64,000 bases of DNA from Agromyces subbeticus DSM 16689. GTDB taxonomy: Bacteria > Actinomycetota > Actinomycetes > Actinomycetales > Microbacteriaceae. The position numbers and the translations under genes are program-made. Positions 46,151 through 53,358 of this stretch are shown piece by piece. Numbering within the stretch: the stretch's first letter is position 1; each line of letters opens with the position of its first letter. The stretch lies in assembly GCF_000421565.1 (NCBI RefSeq), contig NZ_ATXG01000004.1, forward strand, positions 158,313-222,312, read 5' to 3'. Under the pieces are notes generated by a model. It was not told where the DNA came from. It did no database searches and worked only from the letters and a program-made list of their open reading frames with translations.

Positions 46151-47037
46151 CAGGTGCCTCCGAATCGCTCGGTGCGGATCGAGCCGGCATCGTGCCCGAG
46201 CTCGATGAGCCACGACGCGACCCGTTCGACGAACCCGGTCGAGCCGCACACGTAGACGAGCGGCCGCTCGGCGGCGGGGATCACGGCGGCCGCGAGCGCC
46301 TCGCGCATGATGCGCCCGGGCGGCGTCGGCCACGCCGCGGGGATGCGTCGCGTGTACACGAGGTCGAGACGGAAGGCGTCGGATGCCTCGGCGAGCGCCA
46401 TCAACTCGTCGGCGAAGTACACGTCGTCGGGGGTGCGCACCGAGTAGAGCATTCGCAACGGCGTGAGGTCTTCGGCGTCGGCGTGCGCCCGGGCCATCGC
46501 GAAGAGCGGCACGACGCCCGAACCGCCGGCGATGAGCTGCACGGGCCTCGCGGGGGCGAGCGAGCGCTCTTCGACCGGCCTCCACACGAAGAAGGCGCCG
46601 AGCGGCCCGTGCACCTCGAGCAGGTCGCCCGTGCGCAACTCGTCGACGAGGAAGGGCGACACCTCGCCGTCGGGCAGCTTGTCGACCGCGAGCACCACGC
46701 GGCTGCCCGGCCCCGACGACGCGATCGAGTACGAGCGAGTCGCCGTGTAGCCGTCGGGGGCGGTGAGCCGCACATCGAGATGTTGGCCCGCGGCGTTGCC
46801 CGGCCAGCCGTCGACCTCGAGCTCGAGGCGTGCGGCGGTGGGCGTCTCGCGAGTGACGGCGACAACCGCGGCCGAGTGCCAGGCCGCCCGCGGTACGGCG
46901 CTTCGCGCGGGCGGTGCGGCCGGCGCGGCCGGCGCGGCCGGCGCGGCCGTTGCCCCCGTTGCCGCCGGCGTCAGCGCGCCACCGCCGGGCACCGCACGCG
47001 CCGCGGCATCCGTCGACAGACTCGGCCGATCGCTCAC
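46150..47037 (-). CDS. Ferredoxin-NADP reductase-like FAD oxidoreductase
   Basis: 295 residues. An Ala/Pro spacer (TAAPAAPAAPAAPP) precedes a flavin domain with RSYSIAS (FAD binding, RxYS), GPLGAFFVW, then an NAD(P) domain with LIAGGSGVVPLFAM (nucleotide loop) and VYVCGSTGFVERV near the end. No 2Fe-2S domain, so it is a two-domain reductase. GTG start overlaps the upstream stop (GTGA). Likely passes electrons between NAD(P)H and the neighbouring molybdopterin protein (inference from the operon). Confidence 0.88.
   Translation of the reverse strand: MSDRPSLSTDAAARAVPGGGALTPAATGATAAPAAPAAPAAPPARSAVPRAAWHSAAVVAVTRETPTAARLELEVDGWPGNAAGQHLDVRLTAPDGYTATRSYSIASSGPGSRVVLAVDKLPDGEVSPFLVDELRTGDLLEVHGPLGAFFVWRPVEERSLAPARPVQLIAGGSGVVPLFAMARAHADAEDLTPLRMLYSVRTPDDVYFADELMALAEASDAFRLDLVYTRRIPAAWPTPPGRIMREALAAAVIPAAERPLVYVCGSTGFVERVASWLIELGHDAGSIRTERFGGT
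46915..46950 (-). repeat. 9-bp tandem repeat coding for AAP
   Basis: CGGCGCGGC is repeated three to four times, giving the AAP spacer at the N-terminus of the FAD oxidoreductase. Confidence 0.75.
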
Positions 47038-47627
47038 CAGTACCGCTCTTCCTTCCACGGATCGCCGTGCAGGTGGTAGCCGTTCTGCTCCCAGAAGCCG
47101 GGCTCGTCTTCGCCCTGCATGACGAGGCCGCGCACCCACTTGGCGCTCTTCCAGAAGTACAGGTGCGGCACGATCAGCCGCGCGGGTCCGCCGTGCTCGG
47201 GATCGAGCGGTTCGCCGTCGAACTCGAACGCGATCCAGGCCTTGCCGTCGAGCAGTTCGTCGAGCGGCACGTTCGTCGTGTACCCGCCGTAGCTGTGCGC
47301 CATGACGAAGTCGTACTGCGTCTCGACGTCTTCGAAGAGCGTGTCGAGCGAGACGCCGCGCCACCGGGTTCCGAGCTTCGACCAGTGCGTGACGCAGTGG
47401 ATGTCGGTCTCGATCTCCTCGATCTCGAGCGCCATGAACTCGTCCCAGTTCCAGCGATGCTCACCCCCGGTCTCGGTGACGATCGAGAATTCCCACTCGG
47501 CCGTGTCGACCTCGGGCGTCGGCCCCGCCGACAGCACCGGGAAGTCGTGCACGAGCGTCTGCCCTGGTGGAAGCCGCTCGTCGCGCTCACGACTGCGCCC
47601 GCTGAATCCCCGCGTGATGAACGACAT
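47034..47627 (-). CDS. Sulfite-oxidase-like molybdopterin oxidoreductase
   Basis: 197 residues, a single Moco domain without the C-terminal dimerisation domain. The Mo-ligand cysteine is in TDIHCVTHWSKLGTRWRGVSLDTL; other conserved parts are YDFVMAHSYGGYTTNVPLDELLDG, LIVPHLYFWKSAKWVRGL and FWEQNGYHLHGDPW. No Tat or Sec signal, so it is cytoplasmic, unlike MsrP (YedY). GGGAGGGA before the ATG. First gene of the coupled operon with the FAD reductase and zinc-ribbon protein. Substrate unknown; sulfite, sulfoxides or N-oxides are possible. Confidence 0.88.
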   Translation of the reverse strand: MSFITRGFSGRSRERDERLPPGQTLVHDFPVLSAGPTPEVDTAEWEFSIVTETGGEHRWNWDEFMALEIEEIETDIHCVTHWSKLGTRWRGVSLDTLFEDVETQYDFVMAHSYGGYTTNVPLDELLDGKAWIAFEFDGEPLDPEHGGPARLIVPHLYFWKSAKWVRGLVMQGEDEPGFWEQNGYHLHGDPWKEERYW

Positions 47628-47694
47628 GGCATCCCTCCCCGTTGGAATCGAGACTAGTGACGCGGGCGCGTGCTGTCACCGGCGGAATCGACAG

Positions 47695-48180
47695 TCACCT
47701 GCGCGGCGTCTCCACGCGGGCGGCGACCGGTCCGGCCTCGCCGAGATCGGCCCACGACGCGACGTCGAACGCGAACTCGGCGACCGCGCCCGTCGGCATC
47801 TCGTGATCTTCACCCGAGAGCCGGTGCACGAGCGCCGCGGTCTCTGGATTGTGCCCGACGACCATCGCGCACGACACCTCGTCGCCGAGCTCGCCGATGA
47901 CCTCGAGCACCCGGTCGACGGATGCCGCGTACAGCCGTTCATCGCCGACGATGCGCTCGGGGTCGTAGCCGAGCTCGGCGGCGAGAAGCGCCGCGGTGGT
48001 GCGAGCCCGCACCGCCGAGCTCGAGAGGATCACGTCGGGTGCGACGCCGCGAGCGGCGAGGCGCCGGCCCATGTCGGGCGCGTCGCGGCGGCCCCGGTGG
48101 TTCAGCGGACGGTCGTGGTCGGCGACGTCCGGCTGTTCCCAGTTGGACTTGGCATGGCGCACCAGCAGCAGGGTCTTCAT
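47695..48180 (-). CDS. SixA-like histidine phosphatase family protein
   Basis: 161 residues of the phosphoglycerate-mutase-like superfamily: LVRHAKSNW (RHG-type motif with phospho-acceptor His), DRPLNHRG, SSSAVRARTTAAL (second Arg), VGHNPET (second His). Length and DRPLNxRG pattern are those of SixA phosphohistidine phosphatases. Tandem with a paralogue at 48223 (about half identical), probably by duplication. The in vivo substrate is unknown. Confidence 0.88.
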   Translation of the reverse strand: MKTLLLVRHAKSNWEQPDVADHDRPLNHRGRRDAPDMGRRLAARGVAPDVILSSSAVRARTTAALLAAELGYDPERIVGDERLYAASVDRVLEVIGELGDEVSCAMVVGHNPETAALVHRLSGEDHEMPTGAVAEFAFDVASWADLGEAGPVAARVETPRR

Positions 48181-48222
48181 GTGCCCGAGTCTGCCACGGG
48201 CCGGGCCCGCGCCGACCCGCGA

Positions 48223-48750
48223 TCAGCGGCCGGGCTCGTGCGGCCGGTCGGGGGCGTCGAAGGTGACGCTCACGGGCGGCGCTGCGCTGTGCCCGGCATA
48301 CGCGGCGATGCGCACGTCGGACCACGAGGCGGTGTCGAAGCGGAACACGGCGACCGCGGCCGCCGGCATGGCCTCGGCATCGCGGAAGAAGCGCGTGGCG
48401 AGCTCGGTCATCTCGGGGTTGTGGCCGACGAGCATCGCGCACGCGAGGCGGTTGTCGAGCGAGCGCACGACCTTGAGCAGCGCATCCACCGATGCCGAGT
48501 ACAGCCGGTCGTCGGCGACGATGCGCCGCACGCTCGTGCCGAGCGCCGCGCCCACGAGGGCCGCCGTCGACCGTGCGCGCTCGGCGGTGCTGGTGAGGAT
48601 CACGTCGGGCTGGATGCCGCGGTCGGCGAGGCGGCGGGCCATCCGCGGTGCGTCGCGCACACCGCTCTCATTCAGTGGCCGGTCGTGATCGGCGAGGCCC
48701 GGGGTGTCCCAGCTCGACGTCGCGTGGCGCATGAGCACGAGGGTCTTCAC
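48223..48750 (-). CDS. SixA-like histidine phosphatase family protein, paralogue
   Basis: 175 residues: LMRHATSSW, DRPLNESG, TSTAERARSTAALV, VGHNPEM. Same architecture and order as the copy 42 bases downstream at 47695, with the same FDTASW/FDVASW C-terminal strand. GTG start with GAAGGA upstream. Two copies in tandem with different C-terminal tails suggest substrate divergence. Confidence 0.88.
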   Translation of the reverse strand: MKTLVLMRHATSSWDTPGLADHDRPLNESGVRDAPRMARRLADRGIQPDVILTSTAERARSTAALVGAALGTSVRRIVADDRLYSASVDALLKVVRSLDNRLACAMLVGHNPEMTELATRFFRDAEAMPAAAVAVFRFDTASWSDVRIAAYAGHSAAPPVSVTFDAPDRPHEPGR

Positions 48751-48790
48751 ATCGCGTCCTTCCCGTCGAAGGGTCTCGCACCAAGCCTGA

Positions 48791-49729
48791 TCAGCGCAGT
48801 GCGACGCCCGCAGCGACCTCCAGCACGCAGAGCGCCGCCAGTCTCACGGTACGCCCGTCTGGGGCATCCGCGGTCGCATCGACCTCGGCGAGGTCGACGG
48901 ATTCGACTCGCGGGTCGCCTCCAGCCGCTCGCGCGGCCTGCCTCAGCTCGTGTGCAGAGATCCCCCCGGGCACCGATGCCGGGCAGCCCGGCGCCACCGC
49001 CCGGTCGCAGACGTCGACGTCGAGATCGACGTGGATCGGGCCACCGCCGGCACCCGCGATCTCGAGCGCCTCGGCGAACACGTCGGCCATGGGGCGGCGG
49101 TGCAGCTCGTCGCGGTGCACGACGGTGATGCCCGCGTCGCGGGCTCGATCGGCGTACTCGCGCGAGTTGACGAAGTCGGCGATTCCGATCTGCACGATGC
49201 GGCGGCCGTCGAGGCCCGCCTCGAGCAGACGGCGCACGGGCGAGCCGTTGCTGACGCCATCGCGCAGGTCGTAGTGGGCGTCGAGCGTGATGAGTCCGGC
49301 CGTCGGCAGCCGCTCGCCCCAGACGCCGAGCGCGACCGGCGAGGTGAGCGAGTTGTCGCCGCCGAGCGCGACGACGACCCGCGAGCGAGCGGATGCCGCG
49401 GCGACCGCCGCGCGCACGCGCCACTCGCCCTCGGCACCGTCGGGTTCGGCGACATCGCCCGCGTCGACGAGCACGAGTTCATCGAGGGATCGCGCGTCGG
49501 CTCGACCGCCCACACCACGGTCGGCCATGATCGCCGGGCTGTACCGGCGCAGCGCCGCACGGATCGCCGCCGGCGTCTCGTGCGCACCGGTCGGCGAGAG
49601 CGAGGTGCGAAAGGCCGGCACGCCGAGCAGCGCGAGGTCGGCGCGCTCGCCAGCGGCGAGCCCGTCGAGCGGAGGCCAGTCACCGGCCCGGGGCCAGAGT
49701 GGATCGTTCGGAAGCGCAGCGGTGCCCAT
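48791..49729 (-). CDS. hutG: Formimidoylglutamase, arginase family
   Basis: Last step of the pathway: N-formiminoglutamate to glutamate and formamide. 312 residues. Metal-site motifs: ALGGDNSLT, LDAHYDLRD (DAHxD), HVDLDVDVCDRAVAPGCPASVPGGI (DxDxxD). The first motif has Asn where most arginase-family enzymes have His (GGDHS/GGGHE), so one manganese ligand is changed. Function is supported by hut operator 3 (49786), 57 bases upstream of the ATG. Agmatinase-like activity is the main alternative. Confidence 0.85.
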   Translation of the reverse strand: MGTAALPNDPLWPRAGDWPPLDGLAAGERADLALLGVPAFRTSLSPTGAHETPAAIRAALRRYSPAIMADRGVGGRADARSLDELVLVDAGDVAEPDGAEGEWRVRAAVAAASARSRVVVALGGDNSLTSPVALGVWGERLPTAGLITLDAHYDLRDGVSNGSPVRRLLEAGLDGRRIVQIGIADFVNSREYADRARDAGITVVHRDELHRRPMADVFAEALEIAGAGGGPIHVDLDVDVCDRAVAPGCPASVPGGISAHELRQAARAAGGDPRVESVDLAEVDATADAPDGRTVRLAALCVLEVAAGVALR

Positions 49730-49744
49730 GACCCGACGCTAGCA

Positions 49745-49777
49745 ATGACGGATGCCGCGAACCGAGGCATCCGTCAT
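49745..49777. terminator. 12-bp hairpin in the epimerase-hutG gap
   Basis: ATGACGGATGCC and GGCATCCGTCAT pair perfectly around a 9-base loop. It follows the epimerase stop by about 100 bases on the minus strand but lies between hut operator 3 and the hutG start, so it may be a terminator for the epimerase transcript or part of the hutG leader. Both arms contain the over-represented CGGATGCC octamer. Confidence 0.4.
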
Positions 49778-49785
49778 CACCGCCG

Positions 49786-49799
49786 TCTGCGATGCCAGA
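49786..49799. promoter_or_regulatory. hut operator 3 (before hutG)
   Basis: TCTGCGATGCCAGA, inside the longer perfect dyad CCGTCTG...CAGACGG. Matches 13 of 14 bases of the hutU site (reverse strand) and 11 of 14 of the hutH site. Confidence 0.7.
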
Positions 49800-49806
49800 C
49801 GGTGCT

Positions 49807-49890
49807 CGCCGGTCGAGTAGGCGCGCCAGCGCCGTATCGAGACCACGCGCCGGGTCTCGAAACGCTCCTGCGTCGCTACTCGATCGACGG
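49807..49890. repeat. Palindromic element, copy C, overlapping the epimerase stop
   Basis: Left half CGCCGGTCGAGTAG, GCGCGCCAGCGCC, GTATCGAGACC; right half (reverse strand) CGATCGAGTAG, CGACGCAGGAGC, GTTTCGAGACC. The two halves belong to two spacer subtypes, one seen in element A and one in B. Box 1 of the right half supplies the TAG stop codon of the epimerase gene (ending Ser-Ile-Glu-stop). Confidence 0.88.
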
Positions 49891-50874
49891 GCCGCGGAGC
49901 GCCGCGAGCAGCTCGCGTTCGCGGTCGGCGCTCAGCCCGGCGCCGCGCTCGCGGTCGAGGCCCTGGCTGCGTTCCCACTCGAGCACTTCGGCGAGCAGCT
50001 GGTCGAGCGGGCGAAGGCGCAGCCCCGCGGCCACGGCCGCGGCATTCGAGCGGGCGAGGAAGGCGTTCCACTCGGGGTCGATGATCCAGAGCGGCAGCGA
50101 CTCGGGGCCCGACCACTCGGCGACGCCCTGCTCGGCGAGCCATTCGGGCGACACCGCGACGACCTCGCCGGTGTGCCCGGCGATCGCACGCGAGCGCTCG
50201 AGCCAGTCGCCGAAGGTCGTGCGATCGCCGACCGCGTTGAACGCTCCGGTGAGCCGCCGCTCGATGCCGTCGAGGGTGAACGCGACGAGGTCGTCGACGT
50301 GAATCGCCTGCACCGGGTCATCGAGGATGTCGGGCACGAGCATCGGCTCGTCATCGCGCGCGGCACGCGCCACCCAGTATCCGCCGCGCCCCGAGGGGTC
50401 GCCCGGCCCGGTGATGAGACCGGGCCGCACGACGAGCAGCCTGTCACCGAGGGCGTCGCGGTAGACCTGTTCGATCGCCGACTTCGCCTCGCCGTAGGTC
50501 TCGGCGGTCGCTTCGTCGTCGGTGAGCGGCGGCATCAGCTCTGCCGATTCGTCGGCATCGGGCTCGTTCTGCGCCGCGTAGACGTTTCCGGAGGAGACGA
50601 AGGTCCAATGCGCTGCACGCCCCGCGAGGTCGGCGGCCGCGCGCTTGGCGAACCCCGGCTGCCGGGTCACGTCGATGACGGCGTCCCACTCGCGATCGGC
50701 GACGGCGTCGTAGGCGCCCGGCTGCGAGCGGTCGGCGACGACGAGTTGTGAGCCCTCGGCCACCGCGCCGGCCTCACCGCGAGCCAGCGAGGTCACGGCG
50801 TGGCCGCGGCGCAGCGCCTCCGCCGCGAGTTCGCGTCCCAACCACTGCGTTCCGCCGAGCACCAAGATGTCCAT
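49876..50874 (-). CDS. NAD-dependent epimerase/dehydratase family protein
   Basis: 332 residues, extended SDR fold. Nucleotide loop VLGGTQWLGRELA at the N-terminus, SSGNVY (active Ser region), TYGEAKSAIE (YxxxK with Tyr and Lys), VVRPGLITGPGDPSGR and the C-terminal cap LPLWIIDPEWNAFLARS. Substrate unknown; similar actinobacterial proteins are annotated as reductases acting on small metabolites. The last residues (GPSIE) and the stop come from palindromic element C, so the gene has been trimmed or extended by it. Start at the ATG before DILVLGG. Confidence 0.85.
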   Translation of the reverse strand: MDILVLGGTQWLGRELAAEALRRGHAVTSLARGEAGAVAEGSQLVVADRSQPGAYDAVADREWDAVIDVTRQPGFAKRAAADLAGRAAHWTFVSSGNVYAAQNEPDADESAELMPPLTDDEATAETYGEAKSAIEQVYRDALGDRLLVVRPGLITGPGDPSGRGGYWVARAARDDEPMLVPDILDDPVQAIHVDDLVAFTLDGIERRLTGAFNAVGDRTTFGDWLERSRAIAGHTGEVVAVSPEWLAEQGVAEWSGPESLPLWIIDPEWNAFLARSNAAAVAAGLRLRPLDQLLAEVLEWERSQGLDRERGAGLSADRERELLAALRGPSIE

Positions 50875-51022
50875 GCGGCCATCACAGCACGAGACGGATG
50901 CCGCGTGCACGCGTGTTCTCGCACCGCGAACCGCATGATCACGACTGCTAGCGTCGAAACCGAACGGTCGCCGGCCCGGGCCGGGAATAGTGCGGGCCAT
51001 CACGCGTTCCACCAGATGACAG

Positions 51023-51039
51023 ATACCCCACTGGGGTAT
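51023..51039. promoter_or_regulatory. CsoR-like copper operator
   Basis: ATACCCC-ACT-GGGGTAT, a perfect 7-bp palindrome with a 3-base spacer, 33 bases before the copper ATPase ATG. The G/C block inside TA-rich ends is the CsoR operator pattern. No csoR gene is present in this window. Confidence 0.65.
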
Positions 51040-51072
51040 AGGCTCACCCAGAGCAGCAGACGGAGGAGAACG

Positions 51073-53337
51073 ATGAGCACGACGCACGGTGGCCACGAGC
51101 ACCACGACTCAGGCAACGAAGCCGAGCACGAGCCCGTGCCCGCACAGGCGGCTCATGATCATTCCGCGCACCAGGCCGCCGGACACGACACGAGCACCCA
51201 CGGCCCGCACGCCGGACACGACATGCGCAGCCACTCGGGCCATGGAGCCGCGGCCCACGACGGTCACGGCAACCACGAAATGAGCGCGCACGGCGACCAC
51301 GCAGGCCACGACACGAGCGATCACGCGGGGCACGGTGGGCACGCGGGCCACGGCGACCACGTCGGCCAGTTCCGCCGCCTCTTCTGGATCATGCTCGTGA
51401 TCGCCGTGCCGACGATCGCGTTCAGCCCGATGTTCGCGTCGATCCTGGGCTACACCCTCCCCGACAATCCGGTGATCCCCTGGATCTCGCCGGTGCTCGG
51501 CACGGTCATGTACTTCTGGGGCGGCAAGCCCTTCCTCACCGGCGCCTGGTCGGAGCTGAAGGCGCGCAAGCCCGGCATGATGCTGCTGATCGGCCTCGCG
51601 ATCACCGTCGCGTACTTCGCCTCGCTCGGCGCGAGCCTCATGCTGCTGAGCCACCACCTCGACTTCTGGTGGGAGCTCGCGCTCCTCATCGTGATCATGC
51701 TGCTCGGCCACTGGATCGAGATGCGCTCGATCATGCAGGCCTCGAGCGCGCTCGAGGCGCTCGCGGCGCTGCTGCCCGACGAGGCCGAGCGAGTGACGCC
51801 GTCGGGCACCGAGACCGTCTCCCCCTCGGAGCTCACGGTCGGCGACGTCGTGATCGTTCGCCCGGGCGGCCGGGTGCCGGCCGACGGCGAGGTCGTCGAC
51901 GGCACCGCCGCCATGGACGAGTCGATGATCACCGGCGAGTCGTCGACGGTCAGCCGCGCGCCAGGCGACCACGTCGTCGCCGGCACAGTCGCCACCGACA
52001 CCGCGATCCGCGTGCGGGTCGGCGCGGTCGGCGACGACACCGCACTCGCGGGCATCCAGCGCCTCGTCGCACAGGCCCAGGCCTCGAGCTCGCGGGCGCA
52101 GCGCCTCGCCGACACGGCCGCGGGCTGGCTGTTCTGGTTCGCGCTCGGTGCGGCCGTGATCACGGCCATCGCGTGGACACTTCTCGGCAACCCCGACGAC
52201 GCCGTCGTGCGCACCATCACGGTGCTCGTCATCGCCTGCCCCCACGCCCTCGGCCTCGCCATCCCCCTCGTCGTCTCGATCGCGACCGAGCGGGCGGCGA
52301 AGGGCGGCGTGCTCGTCACCGATCGTCTCGCCCTCGAGACCATGCGCACGGTGGGCGCCGTGCTCTTCGACAAGACCGGCACTCTCACCAAGGGCGAACC
52401 TGCAGTGACGGATGCCGCGGCGGCACCTGGCCACGACCTCGACGAGGTGCTCGGGCTCGCGGCGTCGGCCGAGGGCGACTCGGAGCACCCGCTCGCGAAG
52501 GCCATCGTCGCCGACGCCGCCCGCCGCGGCTTCCGCGCCCGCGCCGCGCGCGACTTCACGGCGTCCGCCGCCATCGGCGTGCGCGCGACCGTCGACGGGC
52601 GCGCCGTGCAGGTCGGCGGCCCCGGCATGCTCGAGCGAGAAGGGCGGCAGCCGCTCGAGGCATCCGTCGCCTGGGCCGAAGCCGGCTCGACGGTGCTGCA
52701 CGTGCTCGTCGACGGCGAGGTCGCGGGTGCGATCGCGCTGGCCGACGAGGTGCGCCCCGAGTCGAAGGAGGCGGTCGACGCGCTGCACGCGCTCGGCGTG
52801 CAGGTCGTCATGATCACGGGCGACGCCGAGCCGGTGGCCCGCACGGTCGCCGCGAAGCTCGGCATCGACCGCGTGTACGCGGGCGTGCGCCCCGAAGACA
52901 AGGCCGCGAAGGTGCAGGAGTTGCAGGCCGAGGGCCTCAGCGTCGCGATGGTCGGCGACGGCGTGAACGATGCCCCCGCGCTCGCGCAGGCGAACGTGGG
53001 CATCGCGATCGGCGCCGGAACGGACGTCGCGATCGCCTCGGCCGGCGTGATCCTCGCGTCATCCGACCCGCGTTCGGTCATCTCGGTGATCGAGCTGTCG
53101 CGGGCGAGCTACCGCAAGATGCAGCAGAACCTCTGGTGGGCCGCCGGGTACAACCTGCTCTCGGTGCCGCTCGCCGCGGGTGTATTGGCGCCCATCGGAT
53201 TCGTGCTGCCGATGTCGGTCGGGGCGATCCTGATGTCGCTCTCGACGGTCATCGTCGCGGCGAACGCGCAACTGCTGCGCCGCCTCGATCTTCGGCCCGA
53301 GGCCTCGACGCGGGCCGTGCTCGAACGCGCGAGCTGA
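51073..53337 (+). CDS. copB: Copper-translocating P1B-type ATPase, CPH class
   Basis: Exports copper or silver. 754 residues. The first 100 residues are extremely His-rich (GHDM, HGDHAGHDTSDHAGHGGH) and replace the usual heavy-metal-binding domains. Membrane site CPHALG in helix 6 (P1B-3 class, Cu2+/Ag+), phosphatase loop TGES, phosphorylation site DKTGTLTKGEP, SEHPLAKAI (HP locus), MITGDAEPVA, VGDGVNDAPAL. All catalytic parts are intact. GGAGGAG before the ATG and the CsoR-like palindrome upstream suggest copper-induced expression. Confidence 0.95.
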   Translation: MSTTHGGHEHHDSGNEAEHEPVPAQAAHDHSAHQAAGHDTSTHGPHAGHDMRSHSGHGAAAHDGHGNHEMSAHGDHAGHDTSDHAGHGGHAGHGDHVGQFRRLFWIMLVIAVPTIAFSPMFASILGYTLPDNPVIPWISPVLGTVMYFWGGKPFLTGAWSELKARKPGMMLLIGLAITVAYFASLGASLMLLSHHLDFWWELALLIVIMLLGHWIEMRSIMQASSALEALAALLPDEAERVTPSGTETVSPSELTVGDVVIVRPGGRVPADGEVVDGTAAMDESMITGESSTVSRAPGDHVVAGTVATDTAIRVRVGAVGDDTALAGIQRLVAQAQASSSRAQRLADTAAGWLFWFALGAAVITAIAWTLLGNPDDAVVRTITVLVIACPHALGLAIPLVVSIATERAAKGGVLVTDRLALETMRTVGAVLFDKTGTLTKGEPAVTDAAAAPGHDLDEVLGLAASAEGDSEHPLAKAIVADAARRGFRARAARDFTASAAIGVRATVDGRAVQVGGPGMLEREGRQPLEASVAWAEAGSTVLHVLVDGEVAGAIALADEVRPESKEAVDALHALGVQVVMITGDAEPVARTVAAKLGIDRVYAGVRPEDKAAKVQELQAEGLSVAMVGDGVNDAPALAQANVGIAIGAGTDVAIASAGVILASSDPRSVISVIELSRASYRKMQQNLWWAAGYNLLSVPLAAGVLAPIGFVLPMSVGAILMSLSTVIVAANAQLLRRLDLRPEASTRAVLERAS

Positions 53338-53358
53338 GGCATCCGCGCGCCGCGCCGC

